Notes under the pieces: generated by a model | The model's input: only the letters and a program-made list of their open reading frames with translations | Told to the model about the DNA's origin: nothing | Databases searched by the model: none | Made by a program: the position numbers and the translations under genes | Part shown: in pieces, positions 43,874-52,500 of the stretch | How positions within the stretch are numbered: position 1 is the stretch's first letter | Layout: every line of letters starts with the position of its first letter | Assembly: GCA_019247605.1 (NCBI GenBank) | Contig: JAFBAS010000091.1 | Coordinates: forward strand, 1 to 61,108 | Reading direction: 5' to 3' | Length of the DNA: 61,108 nucleotides | Source of the DNA: Hyphomicrobiales bacterium | Lineage (GTDB): Bacteria; Pseudomonadota; Alphaproteobacteria; Rhizobiales; Beijerinckiaceae

Positions 43874-44428
43874 TCAGCGCCGGCGCGCCGCCATCAACAC
43901 GGCCCGACAAGCTGGTGAAAGCGAAGCCGCGTTCTCTCGAAAACACGCCATGACGCGCCCGCCGCCGGGGGGAACCCCTGCGCAGAGCGCGCGGTAGTCG
44001 GGGCCGCACGCGCCCCGAAGCACGGCGATCTCCTGGCGCGGCGTCATCGGCCGAAAGCTGCGCGCGGCGGGGGCCGGCGCCGCCGGTGCGGCGGGCACCG
44101 CGGGTGCTGCCTCGGTGGGGCTTGCGCTCGGCGCCGCCGACGGCGTTGCGGCTGGGGCTGCTGAAGGCGCGGCGCCTGCGCCTACCGCGTTGACAGCGCC
44201 TTGGCATGCAGCCGACAACTTCTCCACGTTTTGACGAAGGCAATTCAACGCCGCCATTCCGCCTGTCGGAACGCTGGCGCAATGAGCGCGATAGTCCGAC
44301 GCGCACGAGGATCGAATCGCGCTGATCTGTGCTTGCGAAGGTTGCTGCGCGCCCGCTGGCGCCGTCGTCAGGAGCGCAACCAGCGCGATGAGGGCACTCA
44401 GCGGACGTAAGTTGCAATGAGGGGTCAT
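43874..44428 (-). CDS. Exported protein with two cysteine-rich repeats
   Basis: About 184 aa. A signal peptide (about 1-27, ending PAGAQQ) is followed by two similar units of about 45 residues separated by an Ala/Pro/Ser linker (about 80-125). Unit 1 has IRSSCASDYRAHCASVP, then LNCLRQNVEKLSAAC; unit 2 has LRGACGPDYRALCAGVPPGG, then MACFRENAASLSPAC. Each unit has four Cys with the same spacing, the Cys-rich repeat known from Golgi GLG1-like proteins and small alphaproteobacterial exported proteins. A third copy is the next gene (44506). Function unknown; disulfide-bonded in the periplasm is a reasonable guess. Confidence 0.78.
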   Translation of the reverse strand: MTPHCNLRPLSALIALVALLTTAPAGAQQPSQAQISAIRSSCASDYRAHCASVPTGGMAALNCLRQNVEKLSAACQGAVNAVGAGAAPSAAPAATPSAAPSASPTEAAPAVPAAPAAPAPAARSFRPMTPRQEIAVLRGACGPDYRALCAGVPPGGGRVMACFRENAASLSPACRAVLMAARRR

Positions 44429-44505
44429 GTTCTCACACCGGTCCGGCTACGGCTTGGGGGCGCTCGACAGAAGGTTCGAGCGCCAGGCTCTCACACGGCA
44501 AGCAC

Positions 44506-44727
44506 TCATTTCTGCGCGTGCGCATCGACAACCTTGCGGCAAGCTTCGCTCAGCTGGTCGCGTTGCTGGGAGAGGCAGGCCAATACGCGGCCGCCGCCCG
44601 GCTTGGTTCCCTTGCACAGCTTCTGGAAATCGGTTCGGCAGGCGGAGCGTTCGGCGGCTGTCTGCGCCATCGCGCTTGTCGCAAGAAAAGTTGCGGACAA
44701 TAAAACGCAACGCCCGAGCAAGCGCAT
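44506..44727 (-). CDS. Small exported cysteine-rich repeat protein
   Basis: About 73 aa with a single repeat unit. A signal peptide (MRLLGRCVLLSATFLATSAM, cut after AQ) precedes ERSACRTDFQKLCKGTKPGG and VLACLSQQRDQLSEAC. Four Cys after the signal match the units of the neighbour at 43874. ATG 44727 is chosen because a GGAGGG site lies just upstream; the open frame back to 44799 lacks one. It is on the same strand as, and upstream of, the two-unit protein, so they may share a transcript. Function unknown. Confidence 0.75.
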   Translation of the reverse strand: MRLLGRCVLLSATFLATSAMAQTAAERSACRTDFQKLCKGTKPGGGRVLACLSQQRDQLSEACRKVVDAHAQK

Positions 44728-45002
44728 GTTACCCTCCACCATGTCGGCGTCAATTACGCAAAGGTCACTCTGGCAATCCCCAAATGTCAAGTTCGACAAA
44801 ATGGCACATAAGCAAGAATTGCGTTCTCCGATTTCATGCTAGCATACGAGGTTCATCTAACGCCGGGGAACAATTCACCGGATAAACCTATTCGTCCATT
44901 TGCGATCGAGATGCACGGCGATCTCGCGTCGCGATCCATGTTTCAAACAAAAAGGGATGCGGGAATTCGACGACCGGCCACTTTTTCAAAGAGGAGACCA
45001 CG

Positions 45003-45218
45003 ATGAAACGATTGATTTTTACGGCTGCGCTTCTCGGAGGCTTTTTCGCCCTGACCGCCGAGGATGCGGGCGCCGTCGTGTGCGCGCGCGGCGTCTACCG
45101 TGCCGGATGTGCGGGTCCGCGCGGCGCGGTGGTGACGCATCGCCCGTATTATCCCTATCGTCACGGCTATTATCGTCGCCCGTATCCCTATCACAGGGGA
45201 GTCGTCATTTACCGTTAG
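45003..45218 (+). CDS. Small secreted Tyr/Arg/Pro-rich protein
   Basis: About 71 aa, with an AGAGGAGA ribosome binding site. Residues 1-24 are a signal peptide (MKRLIFTAALLGGFFALTAE then DAGA). The mature part has two Cys in CARGVYRAGCAGPRGAVV, followed by a tail of Tyr, Arg, Pro and His (YYPYRHGYYRRPYPYHRG). Short proteins of this pattern are recurrent in Hyphomicrobiales and carry no assigned function. It is alone between the cysteine-rich genes and the LysM gene, in an operon of its own. Confidence 0.75.
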   Translation: MKRLIFTAALLGGFFALTAEDAGAVVCARGVYRAGCAGPRGAVVTHRPYYPYRHGYYRRPYPYHRGVVIYR

Positions 45219-45413
45219 CCACAAGCGCTGATGGCGAAACGGCATTGCTGCGGGGCCACCGGAGTGAGCGCGGACGCGAAGGCTTTGCGAATCGCGAAGC
45301 GTCCACCCTTTCGGTGGTCCCGGCCGCTTGCCGGTTTGTATACGCTTTGTTACCCTGACGGTACTTGGGAACGATCTCGGCTGAACTCTGCTCGGTCAGG
45401 GGAAACGCAGGCC

Positions 45414-46727
45414 ATGGCGGGGTTTTTAAGCACAGCGAAAAACCGGCAAGCGGTCGTCGTGGCGGCGGCGATGGGACTTGTCTGCGTCCTCGCCGGAGCC
45501 ACAGGTTGGTATGCCTACCAAAAGAAGATCGAGGTTCCTCGCGCTGCCTCCGAAAATTCGCCTGGCGCGCCGGCGCAAGTGGCATCGAGCAACGCCGAGA
45601 ACACGGCGGCAGCGCCAAAGCCCAATGTCGGCACGAGTGCCACGACAGTTGAGCCTGGTGCTCCGCCCACGACTGGCGCCCCTTCGAGCGCGGATGCCGG
45701 AGGCAAGCCGCAGCCGCCCGAATTCGACATCGTACGCATCGAGCGTACGGGCGAAGGTGTGATCGCGGGACGAGGCTCGCCCGGAAGCACGATCCTTCTC
45801 AAGGATGGCGACAAGGAGCTCGCCCGCGCGCTTGCCGATGCCAATGGTGAGGTGGTTTTTCTTCCCCCGCCGCTCGCGCCCGGCGAGCACGCGCTCACCT
45901 TGCAATCGATGCTTCCCGGTGGGGGCTCGGGCGCTTCGTCCCAGAGCGTCAAGGTTTCGGTGGGGAACACGGGCCAGCAACCGGTGGCGGTTGCACGCGC
46001 CGCCCCGGAACAGCCCGCGAGCGGGCGCGCCGATGCTGGCTTGCCGAAACCTCAACCGGGCACTTCGCCGTCTGACGCGAACCCGACCAAACCCGCCCCG
46101 CCCGTTTCAATTCGTTCGGCCGAGGCCGAGGAAGGCGGGAGCTTCTACGCCACGGGCTCGGCGCCTCCTGGAAGCCAGAGCCGGCTCTATCTCAACGGCG
46201 CCTTCGTCGGGAAAGTGATTGCCGATTTGAACGGGCTCTGGTCCCTCAAAGTGGAAAAGGGCATGCAGCCTGGGCATTACGCGGTGCGAGCCGACGAGGT
46301 CGAGCCGGGGAGCGGCAAGGTCATTGCTCGCGCCGAAGTGCCTTTCGATTTCCCGGCCCCCGCACCCACGGGCCTCGCGACCTCGACGCCCGGGCCGGTG
46401 ATTGCGCAAACGGCCCCTCAGAAAGCGCCGCCCGATCAATCACAAACCTCGAAGGTCGATTCTTCCGCCAAAGAAGAACCGAAGCCTCAATCCGTGGCAT
46501 CCTCGAGCGGCGTTGCGCCGAGCGCTCCGGGGCCTGCCGCCGCTGTCGTGAAGGAAGTACGCACCACAACCGTCGCGCATGGCGACAGCCTCTGGCGGAT
46601 CAGCAAGAAGATGCTCGGGCGGGGCACTCGCTACACGCAGATCTACGAGGCCAATGCGAGCCAGATTCGCAATCCGAACCTCGTTTTCCCGGGTCAGGTC
46701 TTTGTGTTGCCGGCCGATCCAGGCTGA
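45414..46727 (+). CDS. LysM-domain membrane-anchored protein with Ig-like repeats
   Basis: About 437 aa. An N-terminal helix near residues 12-31 (AVVVAAAMGLVCVLAGATGW) anchors it, followed by an Ala/Pro-rich linker. Two Ig-like beta units follow: about 104-185 with SPGSTILLKDGDKELARALA, and about 229-310 with PPGSQSRLYLNGAFVGKVIA. A second Pro/Ala linker leads to a LysM domain at about 385-434 (VAHGDSLWRISKKMLGRGTR and NPNLVFPGQVFVLP). It probably attaches to peptidoglycan in the periplasm. ATG 45414 is used; the frame runs back to 45231 but without a reasonable protein there. Confidence 0.82.
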   Translation: MAGFLSTAKNRQAVVVAAAMGLVCVLAGATGWYAYQKKIEVPRAASENSPGAPAQVASSNAENTAAAPKPNVGTSATTVEPGAPPTTGAPSSADAGGKPQPPEFDIVRIERTGEGVIAGRGSPGSTILLKDGDKELARALADANGEVVFLPPPLAPGEHALTLQSMLPGGGSGASSQSVKVSVGNTGQQPVAVARAAPEQPASGRADAGLPKPQPGTSPSDANPTKPAPPVSIRSAEAEEGGSFYATGSAPPGSQSRLYLNGAFVGKVIADLNGLWSLKVEKGMQPGHYAVRADEVEPGSGKVIARAEVPFDFPAPAPTGLATSTPGPVIAQTAPQKAPPDQSQTSKVDSSAKEEPKPQSVASSSGVAPSAPGPAAAVVKEVRTTTVAHGDSLWRISKKMLGRGTRYTQIYEANASQIRNPNLVFPGQVFVLPADPG

Positions 46728-46757
46728 GCCTGATACTGCGAGCGTTTCCCCGATCAG

Positions 46758-47048
46758 TCAGACGATAAAGAACGTTTTGCGTAGTTGGCCAACCGAGCCC
46801 ATTGGCCCGAATACATCGTTCACGAAGAACGCGGACTCGCTGATCATCGGGCCCAGCCGGCCTCGTACAGCCGACCGAGCCGTCCTCGAACACGACGTGC
46901 GATTGATCATAGTTGTTGATCGCGACCTGCGCCGCGATGCGCCGCTCGCAGACCCCAGGAGCTCGAAGCCGGGAAGGCGCGCATAGGCGGGCGCATGGCT
47001 CATGCCCATATGGCCGAGGCCGACCGCAAGCACCCTCTGCCTCGCCAT
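46758..47048 (-). pseudogene. Remnant of a Gfo/Idh/MocA-family oxidoreductase
   Basis: A strong start (AGGAGGAG then ATG 47048) leads to MARQRVLAVGLGHMGMSHAP and AYARLPGFELLG, the classical dinucleotide-binding N-terminus of Gfo/Idh/MocA oxidoreductases. After about 32 residues the sequence jumps to pieces of the C-terminal domain in other frames: NNYDQSHVVFEDGSVG in one frame, WYEAGWGP in another, then GPMISESAFFVNDVFGPMGS in the original frame. The middle ~150 residues of the family are missing. This is an internally deleted and frameshifted relic; the open frame from 47186 is not meaningful upstream of 47048. Confidence 0.68.
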
Positions 47049-47378
47049 GGCGCTCCTCCTCTTCAGAGCTCCGCGGACGGCCTTGAGCCGGCGCTGTTTT
47101 CGCACGGCGGCCGTCAGCGCAAAAGCCTTCAACCTTCCCCGATTCGGAATCGCGACGGGCGTCATGGATGCCTCATCAGGGGGCATTGGCGCATCCGCGA
47201 AATGCTCCTGATGGAAAAACCTAGCCTTCTAATGGGGACTGAGTCTAATTAGTCAGGATTGGCGGGCGCGAAGAGCCCGAGAGTCGAGCTCAGCAGGACA
47301 GCGGATCTCATCGGCCTCCCAGAGAAAGGTAGAGAGGATCGCATTCCAGCTTTCCCGATCTTGACGGAGTGCTTCGTG
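47049..47378. other. Intergenic region upstream of cytochrome c gene
   Basis: No gene is supported. It holds the promoter for the cytochrome c gene and, on the other strand, the former promoter of the oxidoreductase remnant. The section around 47208-47252 is AT-rich (for example CTTCTAATGGGGACTGAG). No RNA or repeat seen. Confidence 0.35.
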
Positions 47379-48377
47379 ATGAGAGCAACGAAAGGCCTGC
47401 CGGCCACCTTGACGATCCTTGGGTTGGCGCTTGCCGGAATGGCAGGCGCGCTCATCGATCGCGAGCCCGCGAACGCCGCTGGGCAGCGGGACGATTTTCC
47501 GGCATGGGCCTATCTTTGGGCTCCCGACTTCCCATTGCCGCCCGCTGACGACCTTCCTCGCCACGTTCCAGACAGCAGCGCGAGCTTCACAATCAGGCAA
47601 GAGCAGGATCTGTTCTTTTCGCCCGACTGGCATCCCGCGGATCATCCGCCGATGCCCGAGGTGGTCGCCCATGGGGTTCCGCCCGGGGTGCGCGCTTGCG
47701 GTGCCTGCCACCGCGCGGAGGGAACCGGGGGGCCCGAAAGCGCGAGCCTCGCCGGGCTGCCCGCCGAGTACATCGTGCAGCAAGTTGCCGATTTCAAAAG
47801 CGGCTTGCGGAAATTCTCCGTGCCGGAGGGAACCTTCAAGCTCATGATAGAGACGGCGCGCGCCGTGAGCGACGACGACGTTCGCGCCGCCGCGAACTAT
47901 TTCTCCGCCCTTGAGCCGAAGCCGATCATCAAGGTTGTGGAAAGCGACGCGGCGCCAAGAACCGAGATCGCACGCTTCTTTTTCATCGTCGATCCGAGGG
48001 GCGGCAGCGAGCCCTTGGGGCGGCGGATCGTCGAGGTCCCGGCGGATTTGGAGCAATTCGAACTGCGCGATTCGCGCTCGCAATTCATCGCCTATGTGCC
48101 GAAGGGCTCCGTGGCGAGGGGCGAGGCCCTAGTCAAGGGCGACGGCGAAAATGGGGTGACGCCCTGTCGCGCTTGCCACGCGCCAGACCTCAAGGGAGGA
48201 GGGCCGATTCCCAGGATCGCCGGTCGCTCGCCGAGCTATGTCGTGCGCCAGCTTTACGACATGAAGTCTGGCGCGCGTGCGGGCGCGGCGAGCGCCATCA
48301 TGCGCCCTATCGCCGAGAAGCTTTCGACGGACGACATGATCGCGGTCGCTTCTTATCTCGCGACATTGGAGCCGTGA
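47379..48377 (+). CDS. Di-haem c-type cytochrome
   Basis: About 332 aa periplasmic electron-transfer protein. A signal peptide covers about 1-34 (cut after EPANA). Two haem-binding CXXCH motifs are visible: CGACH near 107 and CRACH near 266. Each is followed by a Met-bearing helix region typical of class I cytochromes (for example VLQ-type YIVQQVADFKSGLR after the first and SYVVRQLYDMKSGA after the second), giving a c4-like twofold repeat. The start is ATG 47379, with a possible GTG one codon earlier. No oxidase or dehydrogenase gene is adjacent, so the redox partner is unknown. Confidence 0.85.
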   Translation: MRATKGLPATLTILGLALAGMAGALIDREPANAAGQRDDFPAWAYLWAPDFPLPPADDLPRHVPDSSASFTIRQEQDLFFSPDWHPADHPPMPEVVAHGVPPGVRACGACHRAEGTGGPESASLAGLPAEYIVQQVADFKSGLRKFSVPEGTFKLMIETARAVSDDDVRAAANYFSALEPKPIIKVVESDAAPRTEIARFFFIVDPRGGSEPLGRRIVEVPADLEQFELRDSRSQFIAYVPKGSVARGEALVKGDGENGVTPCRACHAPDLKGGGPIPRIAGRSPSYVVRQLYDMKSGARAGAASAIMRPIAEKLSTDDMIAVASYLATLEP

Positions 48378-48407
48378 GCGGGATGAGGAGGAGCGCTAAC
48401 CGAGCGG

Positions 48408-48796
48408 CTATTCCAAAGCAATTGTCGAGATTAGGTTGAACCGTTCGCACCAGAGCATCATGTCGGGCCGAAAGAGGTTTAATCGCGTGAAGTACCTTCG
48501 ATGGGCCTCCTGCCAATAGGCGAGCGAGCGATCCCCTTCGCCTTCATCGAAGGCAAATGATGCGTCAACTTCATCGAACCGGCGCTGCACGAGTTCGACT
48601 GTTTCCAATATGGCGCGCGGTCGGCCCGCTCCATCAAGTGCTACCATGGGTTTGGCGAGCGCCGCGCCTTTGAGGCCTTCGCTGACGGCCCAACAGCTGG
48701 CGCGCGCTTCTTGCCCTCAAGCACAAGGGCGAGAAGCTCGTCGGCGAGTTTGGAGCTGTCGCCGAACGAGAATGTTTCGAGCTTGTGCCAATCCAT
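48408..48796 (-). pseudogene. ASCH-domain protein disrupted by a frameshift
   Basis: Reading leftward from ATG 48796, the first frame gives MDWHKLETFSFGDSSKLADE and LLALVLEGKKRA, the usual ASCH-family start, then goes out of frame. The other frame resumes with SCWAVSEGLKGAALAKPMVA and LDGAGRPRAILETVELVQRR, ending with AYWQEAHRRYF at 48408. The switch falls in a GC dinucleotide run (about 48700-48708), and two extra bases there would explain it. Whole length about 129 residues when joined. ASCH domains bind RNA or nucleotides. Only the second part is intact as an open frame from 48647. Could also be a sequencing error in the GC run. Confidence 0.7.
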
Positions 48797-49052
48797 GACC
48801 GCTATTTATAACTCGTTGCGCTTTATCTTCCCTCAGATCGAGCGCCTGCATTTTTCGGATCAAGACCACCCTGATCGATCTCTACGCGAACGCAAACGCA
48901 AGTTGCGCTGGTGGATCGATTGCGACGGATCGTTTCCAATCCGCCGGTAAAATCTATCCACAATATTATAAAGTTGTGGTCAGGCCTTTTCCGACAAATG
49001 GGGGCCATTTGTCGGGGCCGGACCACCAGGTGCAGTCAGTTGAAGGAGCCTC

Positions 49053-50264
49053 ATGAGCGCTGTCGTCTTGCGTCGGCCAGTTCTGAAACGCACGAGTTCC
49101 TTCTGGCTTCTCGGCTACGCTTTCCTCATGCTCTTCGTCGGCACCACCATCCCGACGCCGCTTTATCGTGTCTACCAGGAGGAGCTGCAATTCTCCTCCG
49201 GCGTCCTCACCTTGATCTTCGCGATCTACGTGCTCTTCCTCATCCCCTCGCTTCTCGTCTTTGGTCAAATCTCGGACCGGATCGGTCGACGTGCCGTCAT
49301 CCTCCTCGGCTTCGGATTCGGTGCGCTCGGGGCCGCGATCTTCGCGGGCGCAGGCAGTCTCGCCTCCTTGTTCGTCGCGCGCGCCCTGCAAGGGCTCTCG
49401 ACCGGCGTGGTCGCGGGTGCCGGCACGGCCGCAATGCTGGAACTCGAGCCTCACGGCAACCGCCCAAGGGGGGCGTTCGCCGTTTCTGTCGCCAATTCGA
49501 GCGGTGCCGCGCTCGGCCCGCTCTTCGGCGGGTTCCTTGCCGAATATGGACCCTGGCCGACCAGGCTGCCTTTCGTCATCTATCTTTTGCTTATGCTTCC
49601 GATCGCGGCGCTTGCCTTCATGCCCGAGACGCTATCGCAGCGCCGCCCCTTCGCGCTCGAGCTTCGCCTTCCGGCTGTCCCGGCCGAGATTCGCACGCAG
49701 TTTGCCTTCGCCTCGGCGGTCTCCTTCACGGTGTGGGCGGCCGCGGGGCTGTTTCTCACGCTCGCGCCCGGTTACGTGAAGCTGCTGCTCGGGCTGGGTA
49801 ATCTGGCGATCGGGGGTGCCTTCGTGTCGGTGATGCTCTTCGGCTCCGCTGGCGCGCAAATCTTCTCTCGAAAGTTGTCGGACAGAGTTGCGATCACGAT
49901 CGGACTCGTCCTCCTGCCGATCGGGCTTTCGAGCCTTGCGCTTGCGAATCCGTTGCACAGCGCCGCGTTGCTTGGCGCCGGAGCGCTGGTCGTCGGTGCC
50001 GGGCACGGGTTCGGCTATTTGGGCGCGATGGTGCTTGTGAACAGGCTCGCGCCGGTCGCGCGCCGCGCCGAAGTGGCTTCGGGCTTCTACATCATGTCCT
50101 ACCTCGGCGTGGCGGTCCCGGTAATCGCGGTCGGCTTCGGGGCCCAAATCCTGGGGCTTCTCATCGCCGTGGCGATGTTCGCTGCGGTCGTCAGCGTTTT
50201 CGCGCTCGCGCTGCTGGGTATCTCCACGCGCCTCGCAGCGCCCGCGTCGCAAGCGACGTCGTGA
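49053..50264 (+). CDS. MFS transporter
   Basis: About 403 aa major facilitator with 12 predicted helices. The loop 2-3 signature is GQISDRIGRRAVILLGFG near residue 71, and the second half has SRKLSDRVAITIGLVLL near 272. PTPLYRVYQEELQFSSGVLT near 33 occurs in the first outer loop of a drug-efflux type subgroup. An AAGGAG site precedes ATG 49053. It is convergent with the sugar-binding protein gene downstream. Probably a drug or small-solute exporter; substrate unknown. Confidence 0.85.
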   Translation: MSAVVLRRPVLKRTSSFWLLGYAFLMLFVGTTIPTPLYRVYQEELQFSSGVLTLIFAIYVLFLIPSLLVFGQISDRIGRRAVILLGFGFGALGAAIFAGAGSLASLFVARALQGLSTGVVAGAGTAAMLELEPHGNRPRGAFAVSVANSSGAALGPLFGGFLAEYGPWPTRLPFVIYLLLMLPIAALAFMPETLSQRRPFALELRLPAVPAEIRTQFAFASAVSFTVWAAAGLFLTLAPGYVKLLLGLGNLAIGGAFVSVMLFGSAGAQIFSRKLSDRVAITIGLVLLPIGLSSLALANPLHSAALLGAGALVVGAGHGFGYLGAMVLVNRLAPVARRAEVASGFYIMSYLGVAVPVIAVGFGAQILGLLIAVAMFAAVVSVFALALLGISTRLAAPASQATS

Positions 50265-50322
50265 CGCTCATCACCTTGAGACCCCTTGATTTACACGCGG
50301 ACAAGGTTCTCGCGAGGCCTGC

Positions 50323-51639
50323 TCATTTGGGCAGGTTGAGCGCGGTCGCGTCCACATAGGGTTTGAGCAGCGCATCCGCATTGGCTTGCGCGGCCTTCGC
50401 GGCTTCAGCCGGTGTCTTTTTGCCGGAAAGCATCGCCTGCACTTCGTCCTCCAGCGCCTTGCGGACGGCGACGGTGTTGTAAGTCGCAAACCAGGGCTTG
50501 GCGAAAGCGAGCTGCTCGAGAGCAACTTTGGCGTCGGGATTCTTGTCGATGAAATCTTTCATCTCTGGCAGCTCATAGGCGGCCTTCACCGGCGCAAAGT
50601 AGCCGGTGAAGCGGCTCCAGCCGCCGGATACGGTTGGGCTCGTCAGCCATTTGACGAGCTTCCAGGCCGCTTCCTGGCGTTCTTTCGAATTGCCTTTCGG
50701 AATGATCAGCGACGCACCGCCGATCGGCACCGCGTTGCGCACATTCCTTGGAATAAAGGCGACCTTGAACGGCACCTTCATGTTCTGCCGGATGAAGGAC
50801 AAAGAACCCGTCGAGGAGACGATCATCGCGACCTGGCCGCCGAAAAAGGCGTTGTTCATCGCCGGCGTCTGGATCGTGCCTTCCGGCATCACCTTGAATT
50901 TGTGCACGAGGTCATCGACGAAAGTGAGTGCGCCAACGGTCGAGGGCTTGTCGTAATAGATCTCTCCTCCCCAATCGGGGTTGTAATATTGGCCGCCGTT
51001 CGAAAGGGTGAGCGCCGACATCGTCCAGCCGAGAATGTCGTAAGTGCCGGGCAGCATGATGCCGTAGCGGGTCGTCTTGTCGCCTTCGCGACGCGTGAGC
51101 TTCCTCGCGTCCTCCAACCAATCGGCCCAGGTCACCGGCGGCCTGTCCGGGTCGAGTCCGGCCTCCTTGAAGGCGTCGACATTGTAGTAGAGAAGTGGCG
51201 TGGAGTTCTGGAACGGCACGCCATAGATACCGCCGTCGACCCGCGCATTGCCGACAAGTGCCGGCCAGAAGCCATCCATGAACTCCTCAGGCGCCTTGCC
51301 TTCGGCGCGCACCAGCGGATCGAAGGCCTCGACGAGATCGTCGATGTGATATTGCGTGATGAAGTTGGCGCTCATCAGAGCGACGGCCGGCGGCTTGCCC
51401 GCCTTGATCGCCGCGCGCGTCTTGATGTCGGTCTCGTCGTAGGTGCCGGTGTAGGCCGCGGTGACCTCGATATCCGGATTTTCCTGGTTGAAGCGCGCCA
51501 CGAGGTTCTGCATCTCCTTGGCGAGCGCCCCGTCGACGGGTACCGGGAAGAAAAAATCGATCCGCGTCGCGGCGGTCGCCGCGCCCGCGGTCATCGCGGT
51601 GAGCGCCGCGGCGAGCGCGATCCTTCTCATGACTCTCAT
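50323..51639 (-). CDS. Carbohydrate ABC transporter substrate-binding protein
   Basis: About 438 aa extracellular solute-binding protein family 1. A signal peptide ends near residue 23 (AGAATAA). The binding domain has MQNLVARFNQENPDIEVTAA near 43, then YGVPFQNSTPLLYYNVDAFK near 138 and a hinge region. Similar to UgpB and other sugar or glycerol-phosphate binders. It is the last gene of a leftward three-gene operon behind two permease genes, spaced by 10 bp from the second. No ATPase gene lies in the operon. The ligand cannot be told from sequence. Confidence 0.88.
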   Translation of the reverse strand: MRVMRRIALAAALTAMTAGAATAATRIDFFFPVPVDGALAKEMQNLVARFNQENPDIEVTAAYTGTYDETDIKTRAAIKAGKPPAVALMSANFITQYHIDDLVEAFDPLVRAEGKAPEEFMDGFWPALVGNARVDGGIYGVPFQNSTPLLYYNVDAFKEAGLDPDRPPVTWADWLEDARKLTRREGDKTTRYGIMLPGTYDILGWTMSALTLSNGGQYYNPDWGGEIYYDKPSTVGALTFVDDLVHKFKVMPEGTIQTPAMNNAFFGGQVAMIVSSTGSLSFIRQNMKVPFKVAFIPRNVRNAVPIGGASLIIPKGNSKERQEAAWKLVKWLTSPTVSGGWSRFTGYFAPVKAAYELPEMKDFIDKNPDAKVALEQLAFAKPWFATYNTVAVRKALEDEVQAMLSGKKTPAEAAKAAQANADALLKPYVDATALNLPK

Positions 51640-51649
51640 CCAAGCTCTC

Positions 51650-52498
51650 CTATTTGATGCCCGTGAAAAGAAAGGAATTGACGAATTGGCGCTGAAAAAG
51701 CGCGAAGGCGATCAGAAGGGGTCCGGCGACCAGGAGCGTCGCGGCCGCGACGAGGCCCCAATCGGCCGCTTGCTCGGCCGAGCGCACGAAAGAGGTGAGC
51801 CCGACGGTGAGCACCATCTTGTCGGGACTGTCCGTCACCATCAACGGCCAGAGGAACTCGTTCCAGTGCGAGGTGAGCGACACGATCGAGAAGGCGATGA
51901 GGCCAGGACGCGCCAGCGGCACGAGAACGAGCCGGATCATCTGCGCGAAATTCGCCCCGTCGAGGATAGCGGCTTCCTCGAAGTCGCGCGGGATGGTCTT
52001 GAAGGTCTGGCGCATGAGGAAGACGCCGAAGGCGGAAGCGAAGTAGGGCGCCATCACGCCGGGCAAGGAATCGTAGAGTCCAAGCCTCACGATCATCAGC
52101 GTGTTCGGCACGATCAGGATCGGCGGAGCGAGCGTGAGCTGCAGCAAGAAGAGATAGAAGAGGAGGTTTCTTCCGCGAAACTCCATGCGCGCGAAGGCAT
52201 AGCCGGCGAGCGTGATCGTGACGAGCTGCACCATGAGAATGCCGAGCGTGACGATCAGCGTGTTCAGGTACCAGCGCGCGAAATCACCTTGCGCGAACGC
52301 ATCCACGAAATGTTCGGCGGTCGGGTGGAGGTCCGGCACGAGCGAGGCGGCCTGCGTCGACCCGTACGGGATAGTCCGCACGCAGGCGACGAGCATCCAC
52401 CACAACGGCGTCGACCAGACGAGCGCTAACCCGCAAAGGCATGCGACGGCCAAAAGAGGCAGCGCCCGGCGAGACGTGGGGGGAAAGGCGATGCGCAT
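51650..52498 (-). CDS. Carbohydrate ABC transporter permease (UgpE/MalG type)
   Basis: About 282 aa inner-membrane subunit with six helices. The EAA loop that binds the ATPase is EEAAILDGANFAQMIRLVLV near 190, followed by PLARPGL. PYGSTQAASLVPDLHPTAEH near 42 is the periplasmic part of the first loop, and the C-terminus ends with the QRQFVNSFLFTGIK block standard for MalG-like subunits. Starts 2 bp after the other permease ends; 10 bp before the binding-protein gene. It has the full set of features needed to pair with the 52501 permease. Confidence 0.9.
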   Translation of the reverse strand: MRIAFPPTSRRALPLLAVACLCGLALVWSTPLWWMLVACVRTIPYGSTQAASLVPDLHPTAEHFVDAFAQGDFARWYLNTLIVTLGILMVQLVTITLAGYAFARMEFRGRNLLFYLFLLQLTLAPPILIVPNTLMIVRLGLYDSLPGVMAPYFASAFGVFLMRQTFKTIPRDFEEAAILDGANFAQMIRLVLVPLARPGLIAFSIVSLTSHWNEFLWPLMVTDSPDKMVLTVGLTSFVRSAEQAADWGLVAAATLLVAGPLLIAFALFQRQFVNSFLFTGIK

Positions 52499-52500
52499 CT

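Noticed and set aside
44417-44842. 141-codon plus-strand frame over the cysteine-rich genes
   Set aside because: Antisense to two short exported-protein genes that have signal peptides and conserved Cys spacing; no merit of its own.
50386-51657. 423-codon plus-strand frame
   Set aside because: Antisense to the sugar-binding protein gene, which has a signal peptide and family motifs.
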